From assembly GCA_024509875.1 (NCBI GenBank), contig JAMPIV010012252.1, positions 310,001-374,000 of the forward strand: a stretch of 64,000 bases of DNA, in the 5' to 3' direction. The number at the start of each line of letters is the position of its first letter. Position 1 is the first letter of the stretch. Below are positions 40,966 to 53,263 of this stretch, in pieces. A model generated the notes under the pieces. The model saw nothing but the letters and a program-made list of their open reading frames with translations, did not search any database and was not told where the DNA came from. Origin of the DNA: Oreohelix idahoensis. Lineage: Eukaryota > Mollusca > Gastropoda > Stylommatophora > Oreohelicidae. The position numbers and the translations under genes were made by a program.

Positions 40966-43322
40966 TGTAGTGGTTTTTGATGGTATTGTATGGTTGTTAT
41001 GTTACCTAGTGTACTGTATGAGGTCAGCTGTGAAGGCTCCTGAGATAAAAGTTTAAGTGAATTACAGAAGGCCCTTCTTACTTCCACTACGACCTCAAAC
41101 AGACCTATCCTACTATCCTGAATGTAGCTACGTTAAAAAGTCTAGGGTACTGAAATGTAATGTGTAGTTATATAATATACTGACACACACATGTAATTAA
41201 TAAGTCTAATAATATTAATAAACTCTATAACACACTAAACTAACTCTGGTTGTTTTAGTTTAAATTTTAACAATTTTTTTAAAATTTATTAGTTCTGAAC
41301 CAATGTTTTAGTTTGGTCAGAACATACCAAATGATATGGGTTTATCAATGAAATGCATAAATAGGTGGCATAATAAAATGTAATTTGTGTACATAGGTAT
41401 ATTATAAAAATGGTTATTAATTATGTTATCTATACTGTCTTTGGGAGAACTAGTACTGGATGTTTCGTTGGGGTGGTGTCATCACGCCCAATCTGTGACT
41501 ACCAAAATCATTGTCCATTGACGTATGGAATGAGGTAACTGTTTTATTTCTCAATAGTTATGTCTTTATTTGATGGTAGAATAGTTGTGAATCTCCAGCA
41601 AGCCAGAATTTCACTTATCTCGCCTGTGACGATCTGATACAGGATTCCTGTGGCACACTCCTCTCCGTAGCTGGAGTACAATGGTAGGCTGCACAGATAC
41701 AACTGTTAGGTGGCACACACATCTGCTTGTGTACTCTTACATAAGCATTTGGCACCTCTTTAGTGCCAAAACAGAAACTCACAATTCTGAAACAAATGTT
41801 TTGTGCCATGTGTCAGTACTCTACCTACTGAGCCACTCTTATACACAACACAACACAACAACATTACACAGACTGGGTCAGATCTCTCTGACCAACATAG
41901 CACATCTTACCCAGCTGTTTTCACATAGTACCAGTTCCCCAAGACTGCATTGCATCTGATATATGTTCAATAGTTTCCTCTTGTATTCAATAAGATAGGT
42001 GATATGTTCCCACTGATCTCAATAATTGATCCGCCTTCCATAGTCTTCGTTAGGTGTCCATATATTATTTGTTTGTCTCTAGACCCTGAACTGCGGCTGG
42101 GGACCTAGAGCGAGCACTTACTTGTCGTAATCATTTTACATGATATGGCAGTATCAATCACTCAAAATATTAAAATAAACCAGATGAATGCTTTCATTCT
42201 TACCAGAATTCAGAATTGAGAACACAGTTAATACTAGCAAAACTCAGCTGAGCTGCTGGCTAGAGTATGGCGTCCCACTAAATTGTATGTATTCTTCCTT
42301 GGAAAACACCACTAGCAATTAATGATTGTGTCACTGGACAGACTTATATAAAATGGCAAAAATGTGTGTCTCTATCCCGCTAATATAAAATGCGTTGGCC
42401 AATCAGATCAGAAGACTAAGCTTTTCAATTCAAAATTTGAAAATAAAGGCAAAATTTACATCTTAATTTCTCAAATGTACGTCGGTCACATTTTATCTTT
42501 TCCCAAAAAAGTCAAAAGTACATCTCAATTTTTAAAATGTACGTTGGTCACATTCTATCTTTATCCCACAATTTCACTTGTTTTTTTGGACTAACACATG
42601 TAAAAACTGCACGAACCTGCTTCCTAAGTTATTTTTAGCCACTATCTCCCGACTTTGCCCCGCTAGTTTATTACAGTTTGAAATTTGCCTTTTCTTGTCT
42701 CACGGACGCAAAATTGAGACTTTAGTGAAAGTATGCACAACAATACTGTTCGCTAGTCTGATAGGAACAATACGGTCTTTCGTCAATATCTTCCTTGTTA
42801 TCTGTCCGTCTGTATAATTAAAAGTATATTATTTCTCTGCTTAAGATGGGCTATCAAACTAGCTAGGTTTTATTGTCATAACATTATTATTAAGAAAAAA
42901 CCTACTTTCCTCAAGGTTAGTTTTTGAAATCAGTTTTTGAACGTTCGTTCACGCGGTTGCCGCTATATTAAAACTATAACGTCAAAGTACCGTAATTCGT
43001 CAAAGAAACGTCTGTCTCTGACAAAAGCTAAAGTCGTTATCTGTCCATTTCCTTACATTGTGTCAACTAGTGGCGTGATTTTTTTTTTCTTTTACTACAA
43101 TTTGCGTCTTTTTGCCTTTCTAGATTCAAACACGTATTCAGACCGTCATAATGATTTTTATCTCCGTTTCGTCTGCATGTTTAACTAGTTAGTTTCAATG
43201 GCGGTAGGAAATGCGGGCATGGGCGAGCATGTCTCCTAGTATCTCACGCATTATTTTTATCCCTACATGTTATCTTTATAATTGGAGATATTTTAACGTT
43301 GTATCACGGTAAATTCATCACA
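40966..43322 (-). repeat. 3' LTR of element 2
   Basis: 2357 bp. Donor and acceptor sites delimit 41787-42203. An inverted CCAAT (ggccaatcag on the plus strand near 42397) is conserved. A 57-bp imperfect tandem repeat (acatctcaatttttaaaatg type) lies at about 42450-42565. Confidence 0.92.
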
Positions 43323-43411
43323 CATCTCCCCACTTGAGAACATGCACTACTGCAATTTCCAAAACCAGTGATACACATAGATAAAATTACTCCTTACGCC
43401 TGCCAACTACT

Positions 43412-45232
43412 CTAATTTTGATCACAGGGGTGCCGACTGAGGAAATCTGCACCGACATTCAATGACCCCGGAATATATTCGATAATAAACTGATAAGGTT
43501 GTAACAATAAAGACCATCTTAACAATCTTGCATTTTCATGCTTGGCCTGAGATAAGAACACTAGGGGCTGGTGATCCGTCTGGACCACAAAAGTCCTACC
43601 ATACAGATAGATTTGGAACTTTTTTATTGCCCAGATTAACGCTAAACATTCTTTTTCGCTTGTGGAATATCCTTGCTCCACTTTATTCAACTTGCGGCTT
43701 GCATAAGCGACTGGGTTCAGTTCCCCATTGGGTGAAGAGGACCTTTGCAACAGAGCCGCCCCGAGGCCTACATTACTTGCATCTGTTCTCACCACAAAGT
43801 CCTGTGTGAAATCAGGCAATTTGAGAAAAGGCTTGCTAGTGAGTTTTTCCTTTAACTCTTGGAAAGCCAATTCACATTGCGCAGACCAAACAATTTTATC
43901 TGGATTTCCTTTGCGAGTCAGATCAGTCAGAGGAGCACATATAGAGTTAAAATGTTTGATATATTTTTGGTAAAACCCACATAACGACACGAATGATCGC
44001 ACGTCTTTTTTTGTTTGTGGTCTAGGTGCTCTCTGTAGTTTTTCCAAGTTCTTGGGGTCAGGGGTCATGTTACCCTGATATACAGTGTGTCCCAAGAATT
44101 CCAACTCCTTGCATCCAATACAACATTTTGTTGGTCTAGCAGTTAAGTTCGCCTCCCTAAGCCTATCAAATAACATTTTCAGAGAGTTAATGTGTTCTTC
44201 AAATGTCTCTGTGGCGACGAGAATATCATCCATGAAATTCGTGATACATGAATTATTCAGGGGATCCAACAATTTGCGCATCATCCTTGAAAATACCCTC
44301 GGAGCATTTTTCAATCCGAATGGTAGCATGTTGAATTCATAATGTCCTTCCGAGGTGCTAAAAGCTAAATAAGGTCTAACTTCAGGCTTCACTGGAATCT
44401 GGTAATAGCCTTTACTAAGATCCACCTTCGAAAAGTATTTTGCCTTGTTCAATCTGGCAAATAACTTTTTTGTGTCTGGTAATGGATCCACTTGTCCTTC
44501 TGTGACAGCATTCAGTTTCCTGTAATCTATGCACAGTCTATGTTCCCCAGACGGTTTCCTCAACAAAACTACACTGGAGCTAAAAGAAGATTCACTGTGT
44601 GAAATAATCCCCTCTTTCAACAAATAATCTATTTCTTCTTTCAATGCCTTCTCCTTCGCGAACGGCACGGAATAGGCTCTCATACAGATTGGGTTTGAGT
44701 CTACCAGCTTCATGTCATACTGTAGCAAATTTGTATGTCCTGGTTTATCTGTTAATACATCTGTATGTTCCTCCAGAACCTGTTGAACTCTCTCCCTCTG
44801 GTTTTTAGTCAGGTGCTTACTGACTTTTACCTGTGCGGCTGTCTCACAGGGATGTAATGGGTATTCATGTGAGGTGAGTGGTTCCTTTTGCATTTGAGTT
44901 GCGATAGCCAAGGTCAGTAAGGGGGTGCTTTCCTGGAGTGGTCTGTCCAGATACTTCTTTAAAAGGTTAACATGATATATCTTCTCTTTCCCCTTTTTGT
45001 CAATTGTATAGTTTGTTCTAGACACCTTCTCTAGAACCGTATATGGACCTTGCCATCCAATTTGTAATTTATTCTGGCTGCCGGGTAGTAGAAGAAGCAC
45101 CTTCTCTCCCACAGCTAGTTCTCTGTCCTTGGCTTTCCTATTAAAATATGCTGCATGTTTCTTCCTGGCTTGTCTCAAATTATCATTTGCCAGTTTCCAT
45201 CCAGCTTTCAGACGAGTGGTCAGTTCGTTCAC
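43412..45232 (-). CDS. Integrase C-terminal domain, RT and RNase H, element 2
   Basis: 606 residues, intact, same architecture as 9839-11659: GPY module, RT blocks with the FMDD box, RNase H with TDASN, EKECLAL and TDHQPL. Its frame is open upstream to about 45290 but is out of frame with the preceding ORF. No lesion inside, in contrast with the rest of the element. Confidence 0.94.
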   Translation of the reverse strand: MNELTTRLKAGWKLANDNLRQARKKHAAYFNRKAKDRELAVGEKVLLLLPGSQNKLQIGWQGPYTVLEKVSRTNYTIDKKGKEKIYHVNLLKKYLDRPLQESTPLLTLAIATQMQKEPLTSHEYPLHPCETAAQVKVSKHLTKNQRERVQQVLEEHTDVLTDKPGHTNLLQYDMKLVDSNPICMRAYSVPFAKEKALKEEIDYLLKEGIISHSESSFSSSVVLLRKPSGEHRLCIDYRKLNAVTEGQVDPLPDTKKLFARLNKAKYFSKVDLSKGYYQIPVKPEVRPYLAFSTSEGHYEFNMLPFGLKNAPRVFSRMMRKLLDPLNNSCITNFMDDILVATETFEEHINSLKMLFDRLREANLTARPTKCCIGCKELEFLGHTVYQGNMTPDPKNLEKLQRAPRPQTKKDVRSFVSLCGFYQKYIKHFNSICAPLTDLTRKGNPDKIVWSAQCELAFQELKEKLTSKPFLKLPDFTQDFVVRTDASNVGLGAALLQRSSSPNGELNPVAYASRKLNKVEQGYSTSEKECLALIWAIKKFQIYLYGRTFVVQTDHQPLVFLSQAKHENARLLRWSLLLQPYQFIIEYIPGSLNVGADFLSRHPCDQN

Positions 45233-45293
45233 ATATTGATACGATGAGGTAACAGTCTCTTCTGCTTTCTCATCTGTCCAGGTCCTTAATAAA

Positions 45294-45947
45294 CTACATC
45301 TGGACTTTTAATTTTTCACACTGATTTTTCATGGTACCCGTCGGGTCCCTTCCATTAGAAGCCTGATAGTGAGGACCTTTCTTCCTAGAATCATCACTCA
45401 CAAATCGACCACTACCAATTTTTTTCTTGGGTTTGTCATCCCACTTTAGATTGCTGATGAGAGATCTTCGCTCTCTTTTAGTTCCCTCCAGTTTATATAA
45501 GGCTGACCGAGGGATTGTCAGCTTATTCTGGGGTAAATTTACTCTTTGTACTCGTCGCATAGTGGCCATGTTAATACATTTAAGTGAAGACTGGGTGTGA
45601 AAAGGGGGCTCCCATTCCACTTTGTCTACCTGATTATAATTATTTTTCCTTCCAGGCCTAAGTTTGCCCCGTGGCGTTTCTAGGTCCTGCACATTTTGTC
45701 CCTTTGTGGGTGTTCCCTCATGAAATACGCCACATGCTTCTACAAAGTTCTCAATATCGACATTTACGTCGGGCCAATAGTATTTTCGAGCCACTTTTTG
45801 GCAGATGGTACCTACTTTCTCATGGTCACCATCTTTTCCAACATGTAAGCTCCTTATTAAATTTGCCCTATATACCTTGGGAAGAACCAACTGTCCGTGA
45901 CCAGTGGATCTAGTTCCTGTCTTCCTGTATAATAATTTGTTCTTCAT
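45294..45947 (-). pseudogene. Chimeric integrase-region ORF, element 2
   Basis: 217 residues. The first 23 match the linker before the integrase in element 1. The next about 50 form a different HHCC-like module (SLHVGKDGDHEKVG ... RKYYWPDVNVD ... EACGVF), in which the last Cys is Phe. The remaining about 140 are lysine/arginine-rich (KLEGTKRERRS, GSGRFVSDDSRKKG) and match nothing I know. The D,D35E core of element 1 is absent. It ends in a stop just before the integrase C-terminal domain, which is in another frame. Confidence 0.7.
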
Positions 45948-46257
45948 AAAGTACTCTCCCTTGCTTGGATGTGTGTGGCATTTTGGGCAATTTTTTAAAA
46001 CATGGCTTGAGTGTCCTATCCTCAGCCTGCGCCTTCCTCATCTCCTCTGGATGAGCATTTATAGGTTCACCTTCTTCCTCCTTTTTCTGTGATATGGTCT
46101 GCACTGTCGCCATGATCACAGGTCTCTCGGGATTCCCCAAGAAGACGTACCTACACCCCAATATCAGAGGGTAGATTGGTTCATCTATCACTGCTGCTCT
46201 GATTTCTCCTTCCACATAGCGAGTTTTCACCGTTATCCTTGCGATGGGAAGTGTCAT
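45910..46257 (-). pseudogene. Protease C-terminal half and linker, element 2
   Basis: Starts with the ATGA overlap as in element 1 (MTLPIARI), contains LILGCRY, then the linker KKEEEGEPINAHPEEMRKAQ. A frame change at about 45975 (KKLPK) diverts it to a stop, and the normal linker continues in the overlapping ORF 45294-45947. Confidence 0.85.
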
Positions 46258-47641
46258 GAGTGGTATGTCCTTAGTCGCCCTTGTATTTCCACTGTTTCTG
46301 TGGTATACTGACTTGGGTCCACTAGGCTAGACTTCACAACTGAATCATAATCCAAACCTGTATCATATAGGCACCTTGTGGTGACCCTATTACAAATAAC
46401 ATCCTCACAAACTGGGGGGTGATAAGGTTCCTGCTGTCCATTAGGATTAACCTTTAATCTTTGAGTCCCCGACTTCATTGCAGCAATGTTTGAAGGTTTC
46501 CTTTTACAAAATTCGATGTTATGGTTGTCTTTCTTACACCATTTACACCATCTCTTTCCTTGGTTAAACGGTTTTCTTTCATTATATTTTTGGTCATTGA
46601 ACTGTGAGTTTCTGTCACGATAGTCATTTCGTGGCCTATCAAAGTTTGTCCTGCCTCTATTACCTTGTTCTCTGGTATCAAATTTACTAAACTGCTGTGG
46701 AGCTTTAAAATTTTCTATTTGCTTCTTTTTAGTGCCACTTACCTCTGCCTGGGCTGCCTGATACCTCTCAGCGACATTTAAAACCTCCCCCAACCTCTCT
46801 GCACCTTGTTCCATGAGAAATTTTCTCAAGTCTGGAGCCATGGACTCTCTTAATTGCTCTATCATGATCATCTCTTTGAGATCTTGGGTCTTCCCCAGAG
46901 CAGTCCATTTCTCCAAATAGGTTTCCAGTCTGGCAGAGAATTGGTGGTATGTCTCCCCAGACAAAAGTTTGGCATTTCTAAACTTCTTACGATAAAATTC
47001 ACCATTCTTTTCATATCTCAATAACAAAGCCTGCTTTAGCATGTCATAATTGTCTTGGTCGTCTCTATTCATCTTAGCAAAGACTTCATAAATAGTACCT
47101 CTCAGTCCCTGTGATAACTTAAGACTCCACCTCTCTCTCTCTAACCCATATGTAGTAGCTAATAATTCAAATCTACTGAGGTACCCCTCGATGTCATCGT
47201 CTTTCTCAACAAAATGGTCTAAATGAAACCCCATAGCTGAGGTTGAGGCTCCCTGACTAGGCGTAGCATCTGAGTCAAAAGGGCTGGCACCATTTTCAGG
47301 AGCATGGCCTTGTAATTCCAGCTCCCTTAGTCGTAATTCGTGCTCACTTTGCAATCTTCTATCTTCTGCTTCCCTTTCGGCCTTTTTTCTTCTGCCTTCC
47401 TTTGCAGTCGTTTTTCTTCTGCCTCCAATGCTTTTGCCTCTTTGTCAGCCTCAATCTGCAACCTCTTAAGTTCTTTATCAGCCTCAATTTGTAACCTCTT
47501 CTCTTCAGCTAGCCTCCTATCTTCCCTTTCCATATACTTGTCACATTATGCAGTTACATACTGAATTAAAACCTGACCCTCCATGTTCATCTCCTTCGCC
47601 GTCAGCACAGCAGCCGATCTAAATTTTGCTAGATCTGCCAT
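46254..47641 (-). pseudogene. Gag and first half of protease, element 2
   Basis: Start at 47641 by homology with element 1. A TAA at codon 32 (47548-47546) replaces the Glu codon of element 1, and a frame change lies near 47360-47400 in the coiled-coil region. From 47354 to 46254 the frame is intact for 366 residues: gag domain, CCHC knuckle (CKWCKKDNHNIEFC) and protease DTG. It ends at the same TYHS stop as element 1. Confidence 0.9.
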
Positions 47642-47888
47642 ACTTTAACATACAAATTAGCAATGACTAAGGTAATTTCAAGTATACAAGGACTAAGGTA
47701 ATTCTAAGTATATACTGACTAAGGTAATATGTTAATTAATTAATCAATTAATTACCACTGGCTGTGAAGATTCACCAACTTTTATTTTCCACTTTTTATT
47801 TTAAGGGACACTTTTAAATTTATACAACTCTGTCCCCACTAGTTTAATTCCCACACTAGAATATCCTAATATCTTTGATAAACTTAAT

Positions 47889-47907
47889 ATCCCCGGACAA
47901 GACCCCA
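47889..47907 (-). promoter_or_regulatory. Primer-binding site of element 2
   Basis: TGGGGTCTTGTCCGGGGAT on the minus strand, five bases from the LTR; tRNA-Pro-like as in element 1. Confidence 0.7.
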
Positions 47908-47912
47908 ATATT

Positions 47913-50221
47913 TGTAGTGGTTTTTGATGGTATTGAATGGTTGTTATGTTACCTAGTGTACTGTATGAGGTCAGCTGTGAAGGCTCCTGAGATAAAAGCT
48001 TAAGTGAATTACAGAAGGCCCTTCTTACTACCACTACGACCTCAAACAGACCTATCCTAATGTGTAGTTATATAATATACTGACACACACATGTAATTAA
48101 TAAGTCTAATAATATTAATAAACTCTTTAACACACTGAACTAACTCTGGTTGTTTTAGTTTAAATTTTAACAATTTTTTTTTAATTTATTAGTTCTGAAC
48201 CAATGTTTTAGTTTGGTCAGAACATACAAAATGATATGGGTTTATCAATGAAATGCATAAATAGGTGGCATAATAAAATGTAATTTGTGTACATAGGTAT
48301 ATTATAAAAATGGTTATTAATTATGTTATCTATACTGTCTTTGGGAGAACTAGTACTGGATGTTTCGTTGGGGTGGTGTAATCACGCCCAATCTGTGACT
48401 ACCAAAATCATTGTCCATTGACTTATGGAATGAGGTAACTGTTTTATTTCTCAATAGTTATGTCTTTATTTGAAGGTAGAATAGTTGTGAATCTCCAGCA
48501 GGCCAGAATTTCACTTATCTCGCCTGTGACGATCTGATACAGGATTCCTGTGGCCCACTCCTCTCCGTAGCTGGAGTACAATGGTAGGCTGCACAGACAC
48601 AACTGATAGGTGGCACGCACATCTGCTTGTGTACTCTTACATAAGCATTTGGCACCTCTTTAGTGCCAAAACAGAAACTCACAATTCTGAAACAAAAGTT
48701 TTGTGCCATGTGTCAGTACTCTACCTACTGAGCCACTCTTATACACAACACAACACAACAACATTACACAGAATGGGTCAGATCTCTCTGACCAACATAG
48801 CACATCTTACCCAGCTGTTTTCACATAGTACCAGTTCCCCAAGACTGCATTGCATCTGATATATGTTCAATAGTTTCCTCTTTTATTCAATAAGATAGGT
48901 GATATGTTCCCACTGATCTCAATAATTGATCCGCCTTCCATAGTCTTCGTTAGGTGTCCATATATTATTTGTTTGTCTCTAGACCCTGAACTGCGGCTGG
49001 GGACCTGGAGCGAGCACTTACTTGTCGTAATCATTTTACATGATATGGCAGTATCAATCACTCAAAATATTAAAATAAACAAGATGAATGCTTTCATTCT
49101 TACCAGAATTCAGAATTGAGAACACAGTTAATACTAGCAAAACTCAGCTGAGCTGCTGGCTAGAGTATGGCGTCCCACTAAATTTTATGTATTCTTCCTT
49201 GGAAACCACCACTAGCAATTAATGACAGTGTCACTGGACAGACTTATATAAAATGGCAAAAATGTGTGTCTCTATCCCGCTAATATAAAATGCGTTGGCC
49301 AATCAGATCAGAAGACTAAGCTTTTCAATTCAAAATTTGAAAATAAAGGCAAAATTTACATCTTAATTTCTCAAATGTACGTCGGTCACATTTTATCTTT
49401 TCCCAAAAAGTCAAAAGTACATCTCAATTTTTAAAATGTACGTCGGTCACATTCTATCTTTATCCCACAAATTCACTTTTTTTTTGGACTAACACATGTA
49501 AAAACTGCACGAACCTGCTTCCTAAGTTATTTTTAGCCACTATCTCCCGACTTTGCCCCGCTAGTTTATTACAGTTTGAAATTTGCCTTTTCTTGTCTCA
49601 AGGACGCAAAATTGAGACTTTAGTGAAAGTATGCACAACAATACTGTTCGCTAGTCTGATAGGAACAATACGGTCTTTCGTCAATATCTTCCTTGTTATC
49701 TGTCCGTCTGTATAATTAAAAGTATATTATTTCTCTGCTTAAGATGGGCTATCAAACTAGCTAGGTTTTATTTTCATAACATTATTATTAAGAAAAAACC
49801 TACTTTCCTCAAGGTTAGTTTTTGAAATCAGTTTTTGAACGTTCGTTCACGCGGTTGCCGCTATATTAAAACTATAACGTCAAAGTACCGTAAATCGTCA
49901 AAGAAACGTCTGTCTCTGACAAAAGCTAAAGTCGTTATCTGTCCATTTCCTTACATTGTGTCAACTAGTGGCGTGATTTTTTTTTTTCTTTTACTACAAT
50001 TTGCGTCTTTTTGCCTTTCTAGATTCAAACACGTATTCAGACCGTCATAATGATTTTTGTCTCCGTTTCGTCTGCATGTTTAACTAGTTAGTTTCAATGG
50101 CGGTAGGAAATGCGGGCATGGGCGAGCATGTCTCCTAGTATCTCACGCATTATTTTTATCCCTACATGTTATCTTTATAATTGGAGATATTTTAACGTTG
50201 TATCACGGTAAATTCATCACA
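47913..50221 (-). repeat. 5' LTR of element 2
   Basis: 2309 bp. Matches 40966-43322 with a 48-bp deletion near 48056 that joins cctatccta to atgtgtagtt, plus scattered substitutions. Intron-like sites at 48687 and 49103. Confidence 0.92.
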
Positions 50222-50507
50222 CTATCATTGACGCAGATGATAGGAATTAATCACTGATAGACATGCACAGTATTTCTGGCACCATCTGGAGCACAGAGTC
50301 CAACAGTTATTAGATGTCACAAGAAAGAATTATGAAGATCATAACTGTTAAATTATTCTTGCATTTAAAGCATGGAGAAGACACGAACAGTGAGTATTAA
50401 CTAACTCACGAGAAATAGTATATGAGAAGTTGCGAAGCTTGCATACAATAGGGGATAGGATTTGAGTAATGCAATGTAAATACAGCTTCAGCTTAGAAAA
50501 GTCTATC

Positions 50508-50646
50508 CCATAGTAGATACTGCCGTAGGGGAGTGAAGTGTTAGTGACTCCACTGTAAGAATTCCAGCAACCAAGTGGGGTGACCAGTTCCCTTCCTCGC
50601 TGCATTTTCCTTCCCAGACTCAAAGTCAGGTACCAATTTGCAGCTG
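50508..50646 (-). mobile_element. SINE fragment
   Basis: Body of the SINE family (cagcgaggaagggaactggt on the minus strand) without the tRNA head. Confidence 0.7.
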
Positions 50647-50900
50647 TACATCTTAATAAAGAACATGAATTTAAGTATTAGACATACAAATCATGTATTT
50701 AAAGTAAGAGTAATAAAATTATGCATACCCGTCCCAATGTCAACCAAGATGTTTGTCTTGATGGCTTGCCTGGTCTTTCAGTGTGTTATATGTTTGTTTC
50801 AAATTCATAGTTGATTTAATTATTACAGAGAGAAGTGCACACGTATGAACCAGTACTTTCCATAGATAAACGAGCTAATAAAGTAGCATTTTATTGTTAA

Positions 50901-51190
50901 ATCAGTTAGGGGGCTTGTACGAGCTTATAATAAATTACAGAATAATCTTTCACAAAAGGCGGCGGGCAGATAAATAGTTAATATTGCTAAGACTCATTCA
51001 GCATTGTTCTTAATTTATGAATATCTTGTGGATACACCCTTGAGGTAGAAGCATCATCATCCTTCTATCTGCATCTCTGCCAAGAGTAATCTTGTACGAA
51101 GGTAGATACCTTTGAAGACCCACAATCGATACTCTAGGTTTTGGCCATTGTTAACAATCACTGCAGAGCAAGGGGAGGCAACCCGTGACA
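50901..51190 (+). repeat. Unclassified 0.3-kb dispersed repeat, copy B
   Basis: Begins near gttagggggcttgtacgagc and ends ggggaggcaacccgtgaca. Closest to copy C at 56695. Confidence 0.78.
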
Positions 51191-53104
<1,914 letters not shown>

Positions 53105-53263
53105 AATCAACAGAGGATTTCACCGATATCATGACAATCCTGACCCGCTTTCATAACAGCAATAGCGATTTCATGATTATCCGGACAAACTTTCATGACA
53201 ACAGAAACGATATCATGATTAACCGGACCGGTTTTTATGATAACTATAGCGATCTTTTGATTA
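53105..53263 (+). repeat. 42-bp tandem repeat, left part
   Basis: About three to four imperfect units (catgacaacagaaacgatat catgattaaccggac...). It continues at 55424 on the other side of the transposon. Confidence 0.85.

Larger units (their letters stand above)
40966..50221 (-). mobile_element. Gmr1-like LTR retrotransposon, element 2
   Basis: 9256 bp, bounded by the 5-bp duplication ctatc (40961-40965, 50222-50226). LTRs at both ends; gag, protease, a chimeric integrase, RT and RNase H between, all read on the minus strand. The domain order is the same as in element 1. RT-RNase H is about 95% identical to element 1, but the LTRs agree only in patches. Lesions include a nonsense codon and a frameshift in gag, frame changes in protease/linker, and loss of the integrase core, so it cannot be autonomous. 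Confidence 0.93.

Noticed and set aside
41816..41850. tRNA-like A box (GTGGCTCAGTAGGTAGAG) in the LTRs of element 2, also near 48716-48750
   Set aside because: No B box at the right distance and no cloverleaf; the aligned part of element 1's LTR (agtggctccttaggtaag) is ordinary LTR sequence.
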